From: Sulfuricurvum sp.
Lineage (GTDB): Bacteria; Campylobacterota; Campylobacteria; Campylobacterales; Sulfurimonadaceae
DNA length: 23,823 nucleotides
NCBI GenBank assembly: GCA_024635855.1
Contig: JAGXHZ010000100.1
Location: 1 to 23,823, forward strand
Direction of reading: 5' to 3'
Shown here: piece after piece, positions 13,534-21,246 of the stretch
How positions within the stretch are numbered: the stretch's first letter is position 1
How the letters are laid out: the number at the start of each line of letters is the position of its first letter
Position numbers and translations under genes: made by a program
Notes under the pieces: model-generated
Seen by the model: the letters and a program-made list of their open reading frames with translations, nothing else
What the model was told of the DNA's origin: nothing
The model's database searches: none

Positions 13534-14442
13534 ATGCAAACTTTATTCTCAATTCTTGGCATTTACCTTTTCATCGCCATCGGTTTCGGTGCCAAATGGA
13601 CGTTCAAAGAAAAAATCGATGACCGTACGATTACCCTGCTTAGCGTCTATTTTTTGCAGATTTTTCTTACTTTCTGGGGACTGCTTAAGCGCCCAATTGA
13701 TACGGAGCTTCTTTTTGCCCCATCGCTTTATTTGGCGATTACCCTCATTTCACTGTTGTTAATGATACCGTTAGCCCGATTATTGTTTCATGATACCAAA
13801 GAACGGTCCATCGCTACGGTTGCGGCACTTATTGGTAATACCGGAAATTTAGGGATTCCATTGGGGATCGCACTTTTTGGGGAAGTAAGTGTCCCTTATC
13901 TCACTCTCATTAATCTCGTCAACGTTTTTGTCGTCTATACCATCGGAGTTTTTTACTACTCACGCGGAGAGTTTAGTATTCGTGAGTCGCTGATGAATAT
14001 TCTCAAGATTCCTGTGCTTTGGGCAGCGATGATTGCTATTGCTTTAAATTTAGGAGGATACCATCCCAGTGCTGCGGTGGATAAAACACTGATGATGGGA
14101 GCATATGCGTCGATGACGATGCAGCTTGTTTTGTTCGGGATTTATTTGTATGGGATAAAACTGACACAGATTAATCTGCGTCTTACTGCATGGGTGAATG
14201 GGACAAAGTTTATTTTGATACCCGTAATCGCGTTTGCTGTGTTGGGAATGGTGGAGATGTCGCCTATGGTAAAGGGGATTTTGTTCTTGGAGCTGATTGT
14301 TCCGCTGGCGGTGGCGAATGTCAATCTCGCCTCGCTGTATAACTGTTCACCTCGTACGGTGACAGTGCAGGTATTTGTTACGTCGGTGTTATTTTTGGGG
14401 ATAGCGCTTATTTTACCGACGCTTCTGCGGTTATTTTACTAA
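13534..14442 (+). CDS. AEC family transporter (auxin efflux carrier-like permease)
   Basis: The 302-aa integral membrane protein has about ten hydrophobic helices and the AEC-family pattern: an N-terminal helix starting at residue 4, the motif ALIGNTGNLGIPLGIALFG in the first half, and the equivalent ELIVPLAVANVNLASLY in the second half, facing it in the inverted-repeat fold. Bacterial AEC members export or import small organic anions such as malate or malonate; the substrate here is unknown. The gene is divergent from the fumarate reductase-like operon and convergent with the D-2-hydroxyacid dehydrogenase, so an organic-acid substrate is an attractive but unproven guess. The start lacks a ribosome binding site. 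Confidence 0.88.
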   Translation: MQTLFSILGIYLFIAIGFGAKWTFKEKIDDRTITLLSVYFLQIFLTFWGLLKRPIDTELLFAPSLYLAITLISLLLMIPLARLLFHDTKERSIATVAALIGNTGNLGIPLGIALFGEVSVPYLTLINLVNVFVVYTIGVFYYSRGEFSIRESLMNILKIPVLWAAMIAIALNLGGYHPSAAVDKTLMMGAYASMTMQLVLFGIYLYGIKLTQINLRLTAWVNGTKFILIPVIAFAVLGMVEMSPMVKGILFLELIVPLAVANVNLASLYNCSPRTVTVQVFVTSVLFLGIALILPTLLRLFY

Positions 14443-14444
14443 AA

Positions 14445-14502
14445 CCGTTCGTGGTGAGCTTGTCGAACCACAATTACCCTTCGACAGGCTCAGGGCGAAC
14501 GG
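14445..14502. repeat. REP-like paired inverted repeat (VRPEPVEG repeat)
   Basis: Two ~26-nt units face each other around AATTA. The left unit runs 14445-14471 (CCGTTCGTGGTGAGC...) and the right, read in reverse complement, is CCGTTCGCCCTGAGCCTGTC... (14477-14502). The units are nearly identical. Each has its own short stem whose arms differ in a compensatory way: TGG/CCA in the left unit, CCC/GGG in the right. Repeats of this kind are scattered through many proteobacterial genomes and, when read through, add VRPEPVEG to proteins. Here the pair lies between two convergent genes and may act as a bidirectional terminator. The stop codon of the dehydrogenase lies in the central AATTA. Confidence 0.85.
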
Positions 14503-15424
14503 ATATGAATGTTTTAATGTTCTCAACCGTTGTCGCGATGAGTCGCTCACGTGCTTCCACGGATGTCCACGCGATATGAGGAGTTATATAAAGTCTTTCG
14601 GGATGCTTGACTTTTAACAATGAATGAGGCGTTTTCATAGGTTCTTTGACTAACACATCCAAACCGACATAAATCGGTTTGACATCGATGATAACCGATA
14701 GAGCATCCTCATCGACGATTCCGCCGCGACCGAGATTGAGCAGTACCGCACCGTCTTTCATCTGTAACAGTTCGGAGTGGGAGATGAGACTTTCCGTCGA
14801 AGGATTCAACGGCGCGTGAATGGAGATAACGTCACTGTTTTCGATCAAACGGCTGAGAGTTGTTTTTTCAAACTCACTGTTTTCATTTTTCCCCGAAGTA
14901 GAGTAATAACAGACGTTAGCTCCAAATGCACGAGCAATATTTGCCACATTCTGTCCGATTTCACCCAAACCGATAATTCCCCACGTTTTCCCGCGCAATT
15001 CGCTAAACGAGGGACCGATATGAGTAAATACGGATTCTTTTTGCCACTCTCCACTTTTAACATACTCATCGTAATAACGTGAGTGTCCCATCAGATAAAA
15101 AAGCATTGAAAAGGTATGCTGAACAACAGCATCGGTTGAGTATCCTGCAACATTTTTGACGATTATTCCACGACGTGAGGCTGCTTCATGGTCGATATTA
15201 TTCATCCCTGTTGCGGCTACACAGATGAGTTTGAGATTAGGAGAGGCTTCCATAACGGCATCATTGATAACCACTTTGTTCGTGACGATTACTTCTGCAT
15301 CACGCACTCGTTCAACCGTTTCATCCGCTGATGTTGTCATATAGGACGTTACTTCACCCAAACCATTAAAAGCCTCTAACGATGTATCACCGTACGTTAG
15401 GGTATCGAGTAATACTATTTTCAT
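14474..15424 (-). CDS. NAD-dependent D-2-hydroxyacid dehydrogenase
   Basis: The 316-aa protein has the full D-2-hydroxyacid dehydrogenase layout: a Rossmann GLGEIG at 152-157 in a [17 protein letters not shown] context, catalytic Arg233 ([10 protein letters not shown]), Glu261 (VLVKEP) and His283 (TPHIAW). The family reduces 2-keto acids to D-2-hydroxyacids with NAD(P)H, for example hydroxypyruvate/glycerate, lactate or phosphoglycerate; specificity cannot be read here. The last residues, VRPEPVEG, are encoded by the inverted repeat at 14445-14502 and are probably an acquired tail, so the native protein likely ended near residue 308. The ATG overlaps the purT stop as ATGA, indicating translational coupling. 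Confidence 0.9.
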   Translation of the reverse strand: MKIVLLDTLTYGDTSLEAFNGLGEVTSYMTTSADETVERVRDAEVIVTNKVVINDAVMEASPNLKLICVAATGMNNIDHEAASRRGIIVKNVAGYSTDAVVQHTFSMLFYLMGHSRYYDEYVKSGEWQKESVFTHIGPSFSELRGKTWGIIGLGEIGQNVANIARAFGANVCYYSTSGKNENSEFEKTTLSRLIENSDVISIHAPLNPSTESLISHSELLQMKDGAVLLNLGRGGIVDEDALSVIIDVKPIYVGLDVLVKEPMKTPHSLLKVKHPERLYITPHIAWTSVEARERLIATTVENIKTFISVRPEPVEG

Positions 15425-16584
15425 ACGTCTTTAATCTTTTTAATCATTTTTTCTGCTTTTTTGAGGGCTTTTTTGACTTTATCAAAGACGAGAACAACCG
15501 CCATACGTCGTCCTACATGAGATTCAGGCTTGCCAAACACACGCACAAAACTGTTAGCGCTAAAGAGAGAATCATCTACGTCAATAACAGGATCATGGGA
15601 TTCAACTTCAGATTTAAAAGCTGCACTTGCCCCGTCTCCATAAAAGGTAAATCCAAGAGGAAGTCCTAATACTGCGCGAACGTGTAGAGCAAATTCACTT
15701 TGGCTTTGTGTAATCAATGTCACCAATCCTGTATCATGCGGACGAGGACTTACTTCACTAAAATAGACCTCATCCCCTTTTACAAATAACTCAACGCCAA
15801 ACAATCCGCGACCGCCTAATCCATCGGTGATGGCTTGCGCAATTTGTTTTGAGCGTTTGAGTGCTTTTTTGGACATTTCCATCGGCTGCCAGCTGAAAAT
15901 ATAGTCGCCATCTTTTTGGATGTGCCCGATAGGTTCACAAAATATTGTCTCAGTCCCGTTGCGTGCTGTGAGTAAGGTGATCTCATAATCAAAATGGACA
16001 AACTCTTCGACAATCAGTTCACTCGCATCTCCGCGTGCCTCTTTGGCGATTTCCCATGAGTTTTCTAAATCAAAAGGACTTCGAGCGATACTTTGCCCAT
16101 GTCCAGAAGAACTCATAACTGGTTTAATAACACACGGAAATCCTACATCTTCCGCTGCCGTACACATATCTTCGTAGTTACTCACAAAATGATAACGGCT
16201 TGTTTGAAGCCCCAGTTCTTCACTCGCGAAACGGCGAATGTTCTTACGATTCATGGTTTTACTGACCGCTTCGGCGTTAGGGATGACACAAAACCCTTCC
16301 GCTTCCGCATCGAAAAGGGCATCGATGCTGATTGCTTCGATTTCAGGGAGAATATAATCGGGCTTTTCTTTTCGTATAAGTTTTAATACCGCTACTTTAT
16401 CTTGCATGTTAATAACATACGAGCGATTCGCAACAAGGTGTGCAGGAGCATGTTTATAGCGATCCACTGCGACTACTTCAATCCCTAAACGTTGTGCCTC
16501 AATAGCAACTTCTTTCCCGAGTTCGCCTGAACCCAACAACATGATTTTTTTGGAATTATTTTTAAGGGGTGCGCTAAAGAGCAT
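15421..16584 (-). CDS. purT: Formate-dependent phosphoribosylglycinamide formyltransferase PurT
   Basis: PurT makes formyl-GAR from GAR, formate and ATP in purine biosynthesis, replacing the folate-dependent PurN step. The 387-aa length matches E. coli PurT (392 aa). Visible features are the N-terminal [18 protein letters not shown], the ATP-grasp domain with [17 protein letters not shown] and [17 protein letters not shown], and the PurT signature [20 protein letters not shown] followed by [13 protein letters not shown]. The C-terminus is a Lys-rich helix. The ATG at 16584 has only a weak AAGG upstream. It is followed with an ATGA overlap by a D-2-hydroxyacid dehydrogenase; no metabolic link between the two is obvious. 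Confidence 0.96.
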   Translation of the reverse strand: MLFSAPLKNNSKKIMLLGSGELGKEVAIEAQRLGIEVVAVDRYKHAPAHLVANRSYVINMQDKVAVLKLIRKEKPDYILPEIEAISIDALFDAEAEGFCVIPNAEAVSKTMNRKNIRRFASEELGLQTSRYHFVSNYEDMCTAAEDVGFPCVIKPVMSSSGHGQSIARSPFDLENSWEIAKEARGDASELIVEEFVHFDYEITLLTARNGTETIFCEPIGHIQKDGDYIFSWQPMEMSKKALKRSKQIAQAITDGLGGRGLFGVELFVKGDEVYFSEVSPRPHDTGLVTLITQSQSEFALHVRAVLGLPLGFTFYGDGASAAFKSEVESHDPVIDVDDSLFSANSFVRVFGKPESHVGRRMAVVLVFDKVKKALKKAEKMIKKIKDV

Positions 16585-16684
16585 TGATATAGCCTTGTGC
16601 AGAAATTATTACACGAAGTTTATCATAGGGTTAGTAAAGGTTTAGTTACAGAGTAAAAATTGAGGAGGAGTTTAAAGGCGTAAG

Positions 16685-16705
16685 CCAAAGCGCAGGGCGC
16701 TTTGG
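16685..16705 (-). terminator. Hairpin after rpsU, probable terminator
   Basis: A perfect 9-bp stem, CCAAAGCGC against GCGCTTTGG with a 3-nt loop, begins three bases after the rpsU stop on the minus strand. It is followed by GCTTACGCC and a short TTT rather than a long T-run, so termination may be Rho-assisted. Confidence 0.6.
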
Positions 16706-16707
16706 GA

Positions 16708-16920
16708 TTACAGGCGAGATTCGTAACGTCGCATCATATAGAGACGTTTTAACATCTTCTTGCGAGCGCTGATTTTGAACTGTTTGCGTTTTTCCGTTTC
16801 CGTTATATGGTTACGGCGCGCACGAGCTTCAGTAACAACAAGATTACGATCTGTTTGTTTCTTGAAGCGTCGGTAAGCAGCGTCAAAGTTATCATCTTGG
16901 CGTAAGATAATTCCAGGCAT
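16708..16920 (-). CDS. rpsU: 30S ribosomal protein S21
   Basis: The 70-aa, very basic protein starts [20 protein letters not shown] and continues [16 protein letters not shown], a typical S21 start of the Campylobacterota type, with an Arg/Lys-rich C-terminal helix. S21 sits on the small-subunit platform and helps mRNA base pairing with the anti-Shine-Dalgarno sequence. A GGGTGATG stretch precedes the ATG. The gene is back to back with dnaG; in E. coli the same pair forms the rpsU-dnaG-rpoD operon in one direction, so the pair is kept as neighbours here but in opposite orientation. Confidence 0.97.
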   Translation of the reverse strand: MPGIILRQDDNFDAAYRRFKKQTDRNLVVTEARARRNHITETEKRKQFKISARKKMLKRLYMMRRYESRL

Positions 16921-16986
16921 TCACATCACCCACTTTCTATTTAAAATTTTCGAATTGGAATGGTACCATAACTTTAGTTGCATTTA

Positions 16987-16994
16987 GCTAAAAT
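16987..16994 (+). promoter_or_regulatory. Predicted -10 box of a leaderless transcript (dnaG)
   Basis: GCTAAAAT in the context CATTTAGCTAAAAT ends six bases before the ATG of dnaG at 17001. No Shine-Dalgarno sequence is visible between 16960 and 17000. Confidence 0.55.
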
Positions 16995-17000
16995 TCGCTT

Positions 17001-18638
17001 ATGATAACCCAAGATTCCATCGAGGCTCTCAAAGCCCGTCTTGACATTGTCGATGTCGTCGGCTCGTACATCGAGCTCAAGCGAGCAGGGGCTAATTTCA
17101 AAGCACCTTGTCCGTTTCACGATGAAAAATCCCCCAGTTTTACCATCAATCCTGCACGTCAAAAATACCATTGTTTTGGATGCGGCGCAGGGGGAGACTC
17201 GATTAATTTTGTGATGGAATACGAAAAGCTCAATTATCCTGAAGCGATTGAAAAACTGGCATCTTCGGTTAATTTTACCCTCCATTATACGGACAACAAA
17301 GAGCGAAAAGAACGCTCAAATCTGTTGGAAACCCTCAGTGGATGGTATCAAAAGCTTTTGGGTGATCACCGTACTGCCTCCTCCTATCTTCATGAACGGG
17401 GGGTATTTGCTTCCAGTATCGAGAAATTTGGTATCGGGTATGCTCCCACCTCTCCTGAGACGCTGCGTTTTCTGGAACAGCATCACCTCAGTGTCCCTGA
17501 TGCTCTTGAACAAGGAGCGATTGGCAAAGGGGATGACGGAAGGCTTTTTGCTCGTTTTATTGAACGCATTACGTTCCCGATTCATGCATCCGGTGGTGCG
17601 ATTGTAGGTTTCGGCGGGCGTACCATCACTGGGCATCAAGCCAAATACGTCAACTCCTCGCAAAGCGCACTTTTTAACAAATCACGTCTCCTCTACGCGT
17701 ATCATCTCGCACGTGAGAGCGTCTATAAACATAAAGAGATCATTATTACCGAGGGGTATTTGGACGTTGTCATGCTGCATCAAGCGGGGTTTACTCACGC
17801 GGTAGCAACCTTGGGAACAGCTCTTACGGCAGACCATCTACCGACATTGCGAAAAGGTGAACCCCGTGTTCTAGTCGCCTACGATGGAGACAAAGCGGGA
17901 CGTGCAGCGGCGCTCAAAGCATCCAAACTTTTAAGCGGCGGCGGATTTGATGGCGGCGTGATCCTGTTTGAGGGGGGATTGGACCCTGCGGATATGGTGC
18001 GCGATGGGCGGATTGAAGAGCTGAATACCCTTTTACACCGACCGATACCGTTTATCGAATTTGTCATTACGGAGATGATTGCAACCTATAATCTAAGCGA
18101 TCCAAGAGCAAAAGAGAGTGCCATGCATGAGAGCATTGCCTATCTCAAAACCCTGTCACCTTTAATGCAAGAGGAGTATAGAGCATTTGTTGCTTCTAGG
18201 CTGGGTATCTCTCCTTCACAGGTACGACTAAGTCAGCCCTCAACGACCACGCAACCTATGAACTTTTCGCATCACGATATTTGGGAACTAAGTCTTGTTA
18301 AAACTCTGTTGGAGCGTCCCAATATTATTGATTCGCTTCTTGATTTTATTGATCCTTCTCTCTTGCAATATCACGGGAGTGAGCTTGCAGCTGCGATTAA
18401 CGGTGAGGATGATCCAAGATTGAATTCACTGCTGATGGATGATAGAATTCGTGTTTTCGAGGGAGACGATGGGATTCGTGCAGAACTTATTACGTTCTTA
18501 ACGAATCATTACAGCCGAGAACTCAAAAAGATTGCCAGCGAAAATTCGATATCATTCGATCAAAAATCGTACAGTATACGTCAGATGCGGGATAAAATCG
18601 GACGGCTCAAAAAAGGCGAACTTGTACCACTAACTTGA
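17001..18638 (+). CDS. dnaG: DNA primase DnaG
   Basis: DnaG synthesises RNA primers for chromosome replication. The 545-aa protein has the N-terminal zinc-binding domain with C37-x2-H40 (CPFH) and C58-x2-C61 (CFGC). The RNA polymerase core follows, with GFGGRTITGHQAKYVNS, then the TOPRIM acidic motifs EGYLDVVMLHQAG (near 250) and VAYDGDKAGRAA (near 293). The C-terminal ~120 residues are helical, as expected for the helicase-interacting domain. The length is typical for Campylobacterota primases, shorter than E. coli (581 aa). The start codon agrees with the family N-terminus (ITQDSIEALKARLDIVDVVG) but has no ribosome binding site, and a -10 box lies six bases before it. Confidence 0.97.
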   Translation: MITQDSIEALKARLDIVDVVGSYIELKRAGANFKAPCPFHDEKSPSFTINPARQKYHCFGCGAGGDSINFVMEYEKLNYPEAIEKLASSVNFTLHYTDNKERKERSNLLETLSGWYQKLLGDHRTASSYLHERGVFASSIEKFGIGYAPTSPETLRFLEQHHLSVPDALEQGAIGKGDDGRLFARFIERITFPIHASGGAIVGFGGRTITGHQAKYVNSSQSALFNKSRLLYAYHLARESVYKHKEIIITEGYLDVVMLHQAGFTHAVATLGTALTADHLPTLRKGEPRVLVAYDGDKAGRAAALKASKLLSGGGFDGGVILFEGGLDPADMVRDGRIEELNTLLHRPIPFIEFVITEMIATYNLSDPRAKESAMHESIAYLKTLSPLMQEEYRAFVASRLGISPSQVRLSQPSTTTQPMNFSHHDIWELSLVKTLLERPNIIDSLLDFIDPSLLQYHGSELAAAINGEDDPRLNSLLMDDRIRVFEGDDGIRAELITFLTNHYSRELKKIASENSISFDQKSYSIRQMRDKIGRLKKGELVPLT

Positions 18639-18650
18639 TTCTAGCAGATT

Positions 18651-18727
18651 TTAAAAATCGTAAGCGATTTTGAGCTTACTGCTGAAGTAAACCACGCGTT
18701 AGCGTAGACATCGGGATGCATTCCGAT
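18651..18727 (+). repeat. Two-hairpin intergenic element, copy 2 (PP-loop gene leader)
   Basis: Order of parts: TTAAAAA, hairpin ATCG-TAAG-CGAT (extendable to AAAATCG/CGATTTT), a 26-nt spacer with GAAGTAAAC, the 12-mer GCGTTAGCGTAG (18696-18707), and hairpin CATCGGGA-TGCA-TTCCGATG (18709-18728). The second hairpin's common core ends 32 nt before the ATG at 18760. Relative to copy 1 the loop of the second hairpin is different while its stem, including a G-T pair, is kept. The first stem changes sequence but stays paired around a constant CG-YAAG-CG tip. The first hairpin could also serve as the dnaG terminator. Confidence 0.75.
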
Positions 18728-18759
18728 GGTGTATAAAATTACAAAGGAATTTTAACTAA

Positions 18760-19734
18760 ATGAAAGCAATAGCCCTCTTCAGCGGCGGACTCGACTCGAC
18801 TCTAGCCATGAAACTTATTATCGATCAAGGAATCGAAGTCATCGCCTGCAATATCAGTACCGGATTTGGTTCTACCAAAGATCGTCTTGCGCACATGCAA
18901 AATATGTGTGACCAAGTGGGCGCGCAGCTTCGAATTATCGATATTCAAGACGAATATTTGGAAAAAGTACTTTTTACACCAAAGCACGGCTATGGAAAGA
19001 ATTTTAACCCGTGTATTGATTGTCACGCCAAGATGTTTGAGGTTGCTAAGCGAATTATGGAAGCTGAGGGAGCGAGTTTTCTCATTAGCGGTGAAGTTCT
19101 CGGTCAACGTCCGATGAGCCAAAATGGTGAATCGCTTCAAATCGTTCTCAAGCTTAGTGATTGTGAAGGACTGCTGTTGCGCCCCCTTAGTGCTAAATTA
19201 CTCGAACCAACAATACCGGAACTTGAGGGATGGGTAGATCGTGAAAAACTCGAAAACATTGTCGGACGTGCCCGTGATCGTCAAATGGAACTCGTAGCGC
19301 AGTTTGGACTTAAAGATTATGAAAAGCCAGGCGGTGGGTGTTTGCTTACCGATGAGCATTTTTCACGTAAAATTCGTGATGTTCTTGCACATGAAGATAC
19401 TTTTATCAAAGCAGATATTCCCACCCTTAAATACGGGCGACAGCTTCGTCTTCCTGATGGGGCAAAATTTATCATCGGACGCAACGAAGAAGAAAATACG
19501 AAGCTTGAAGAACTTGAGAATCCAAAATACATTCATATTAACACCGAGCTGTTTGGTCCCCATTGCCTTATTTCTAAAACGGCAAGTGAAGCAGATAAGT
19601 TATTAGCGGCAAAGTTTGTTTTGGCGTACTGCAAACCTGATTTTACGGGGGAACAAACGTTGGATTTCGGAAGCGTACCACTAACAACCGTTAGTGATAT
19701 GAGCCGTAAGGATGCACAGAAGTACTTTATTTAG
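18760..19734 (+). CDS. PP-loop ATPase, ThiI/MnmA-like, with NFACT-R-like C-terminus
   Basis: The 324-aa protein starts with the ATP-pyrophosphatase P-loop FSGGLDST (residues 7-14). It then carries a CxxC pair (C85, C88 in NPCIDCHAKM), a GEVLGQRPMSQ segment resembling the MnmA/ThiI active-site region, and a single Cys in GGGCLLTDE (C194). Such enzymes adenylate a tRNA base and replace oxygen with sulfur. The C-terminal ~110 residues (LKYGRQLRLPDGAKFIIGRN, then EEENTKLEEL) look like the NFACT-R RNA-binding domain known in fusion with ThiI-like enzymes. A role in RNA thiolation is therefore inferred; the target base is unknown. AAAGGA lies about 10 nt before the ATG, and the two-hairpin element precedes it. 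It converges with the HMA gene with an 8-bp overlap. Confidence 0.8.
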   Translation: MKAIALFSGGLDSTLAMKLIIDQGIEVIACNISTGFGSTKDRLAHMQNMCDQVGAQLRIIDIQDEYLEKVLFTPKHGYGKNFNPCIDCHAKMFEVAKRIMEAEGASFLISGEVLGQRPMSQNGESLQIVLKLSDCEGLLLRPLSAKLLEPTIPELEGWVDREKLENIVGRARDRQMELVAQFGLKDYEKPGGGCLLTDEHFSRKIRDVLAHEDTFIKADIPTLKYGRQLRLPDGAKFIIGRNEEENTKLEELENPKYIHINTELFGPHCLISKTASEADKLLAAKFVLAYCKPDFTGEQTLDFGSVPLTTVSDMSRKDAQKYFI

Positions 19735-19990
19735 AAACTTTACAGCCATAACCTGCTTTTTTGACCGCGTCGCACATTGCTTCCGGTTTTACGCCATCGG
19801 CACTTTTAACGTCTGCTTTTCCTTCTTTGAGGTAAACGGTTGTTTCACTTACCCCTTTTACTTCATTTAGTGTACCTTTAATGTTTTTAACGCAGGCAGG
19901 ACACATCATCCCTTCGATTTTGAGGCTTGTCAGCTGATCTGCACTTGCGATGGATGCTAGGGCTATTACGGCGAGTAGAACTTTTTTCAT
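19727..19990 (-). CDS. Periplasmic heavy-metal-associated (HMA) domain protein
   Basis: The 87-aa protein has a signal peptide (MKKVLLAVIALASIASA, cut before DQ) and one HMA domain with the metal site GMMCPACV (C30, C33), resembling MerP/CopZ. Two further Cys occur in the C-terminal MCDAVKKAGYGC. HMA domains bind Cu(I), Hg(II) or similar soft metals; copper is the likely ligand given the neighbour. AAAAGGAAAA precedes the ATG. It is divergent from a GHCxGMCGG membrane protein of the family often tied to copper delivery for cbb3-type oxidases, so the two may share a regulatory region of about 66 bp. Confidence 0.88.
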   Translation of the reverse strand: MKKVLLAVIALASIASADQLTSLKIEGMMCPACVKNIKGTLNEVKGVSETTVYLKEGKADVKSADGVKPEAMCDAVKKAGYGCKVSK

Positions 19991-20056
19991 TTTTTTCCTT
20001 TTAGTAATTTCATGCTATTGTTGCATACTAGTGTTAAAAAAGTGTTAAGGATAATA

Positions 20057-20746
20057 ATGAGTTCAATAGATTGGTGGGTGATAATATCGATTGCATTTGC
20101 GGGAAGTTTCGGTCACTGTATCGGGATGTGCGGAGGATTTATTGTCGCGTACAGCTCTACCAAAATCGATGCTACCATGAGCCGTACGGCACAGCTTATT
20201 CGGCACAGTGCTTACAATGTGGGGCGTGTTAGCTCGTATGTTATGCTGGGGATGCTTTTTGGCTCACTTGGTTCACTTTTTACGGTGACGATGGAGATGC
20301 ACGGGACGTTGTTTATCCTTGCCGGTGTATTGATGATTATCACGGCACTCTCGATGCTTGGTCTTTCAAAACTTCTTCATGCGTTAGAGCACTCTTTTTC
20401 GAACTTCAAACTTTTTAAAATTCTTTTTTCACGTCTTATTAAAAGTAAAAGCATCCGAAGCTTTTTTGCCCTTGGAATGATGAATGGATTTTTCCCGTGC
20501 GGTTTTGTCTTTTTCTTTGCCGCAAAAGCAGCATCATCTGCTTCGATTGTCGATGGAGGGTTGATTATGGCAGCGTTTGGGCTTGCTACTGTTCCTACCC
20601 TGCTGGCGCTTGGTCAATCGGTTAATTTTATGCGCGAAATCGCTTTTCGTCAAAGCATGAATCGAATCGCCGCACTGGCTATTGCCGTTTATGGCATCTA
20701 CAGTGTTTATTACGGACTGGCATATTTTATAGATTTACCGCTTTAG
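20057..20746 (+). CDS. Sulfite exporter TauE/SafE / DsbD_2-like membrane protein (GHCxGMCGG)
   Basis: The 229-aa protein has about six membrane helices. The first carries GHCIGMCGG (H20, C21, M24, C25) and a later one NGFFPCGFVFFF. These paired His/Cys/Met motifs mark the family annotated as 'sulfite exporter TauE/SafE' or DsbD_2-type cytochrome biogenesis proteins, several of which are thought to move copper or reducing equivalents across the inner membrane. The open frame extends upstream to 20012, but the ATG at 20057 has AAGGA 5 nt before it and gives the usual short N-terminus, so I chose it. It is divergent from the HMA protein, suggesting a shared metal-handling role. Confidence 0.82.
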   Translation: MSSIDWWVIISIAFAGSFGHCIGMCGGFIVAYSSTKIDATMSRTAQLIRHSAYNVGRVSSYVMLGMLFGSLGSLFTVTMEMHGTLFILAGVLMIITALSMLGLSKLLHALEHSFSNFKLFKILFSRLIKSKSIRSFFALGMMNGFFPCGFVFFFAAKAASSASIVDGGLIMAAFGLATVPTLLALGQSVNFMREIAFRQSMNRIAALAIAVYGIYSVYYGLAYFIDLPL

Positions 20747-20771
20747 GATAACACCTCGCTATCCTTTATGC

Positions 20772-20777
20772 TATACT
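20772..20777 (+). promoter_or_regulatory. Extended -10 promoter of the GGDEF-like gene
   Basis: TGCTATACT (extended -10) lies just downstream of an AGGATA/TATCCT stem (20745-20750 with 20760-20765) that overlaps the previous gene's stop. Initiation near 20785 would give a leader of about 25 nt containing GAGG. Confidence 0.45.
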
Positions 20778-20810
20778 GCTTTTAAGATGATTTAAAAGAG
20801 GATGTGAGCT

Positions 20811-21236
20811 ATGGCTGGGGTTACTTTTTCGTTTGCTAATTTTATGGCATTGATTGATCTAAATATAGGAATTGCAAGCCGATTGGATGAAAACAGATCG
20901 GAGAGTTTTACCATACTGTTTTGTGATTTCACCGGAGTTGCACAAGATGTGATCGATGATAATCTTCTCACATTGCTTCGAACGTCAGATTCGATTGTTC
21001 ACTATGAGCAGTATTACTTTTTTGTTATGCCGTATACGGATCGTTATGGGACGGGAATCGTTAAGCGGATGTTTGATGAGGTATTTGCTTATAATATCCC
21101 CTCTGCTGCCGTTTGCTATCCTGTAAATGGAGAAAATCCGACGGAACTGCTGGAGTCCCTTCATCTGGAAGCAAAGAAGATCAATCGAATAAATCTGGAT
21201 TGTCTTTACGATATGCTTAGCGCTTCGAAAAGCTAA
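20811..21236 (+). CDS. Degenerate GGDEF-like domain protein
   Basis: The 141-aa single-domain protein has no signal peptide. Its pattern follows the GGDEF fold: a first strand TILFCDFTGV (34-43) where diguanylate cyclases have LLLxDIDxFK, then LRTSDSIVHYEQYYFFVMPY (56-75) aligned with the LRxxDxxxRYGGDEFxxxLP stretch. The signature GGDEF is replaced by EQYYF (66-70), so catalysis is not expected. A final helix contains LLESLHLEAKKI, as in GGDEF domains. This could be a non-catalytic c-di-GMP or nucleotide sensor, or an unrelated fold that mimics the pattern; the assignment is mine and tentative. GAGG lies about 9 nt before the ATG. Confidence 0.6.
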   Translation: MAGVTFSFANFMALIDLNIGIASRLDENRSESFTILFCDFTGVAQDVIDDNLLTLLRTSDSIVHYEQYYFFVMPYTDRYGTGIVKRMFDEVFAYNIPSAAVCYPVNGENPTELLESLHLEAKKINRINLDCLYDMLSASKS

Positions 21237-21246
21237 ATATCAAGCG

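Noticed and set aside
17316..17663. 115-codon minus-strand frame inside dnaG
   Set aside because: It is antisense to the conserved primase core and has no upstream signals.
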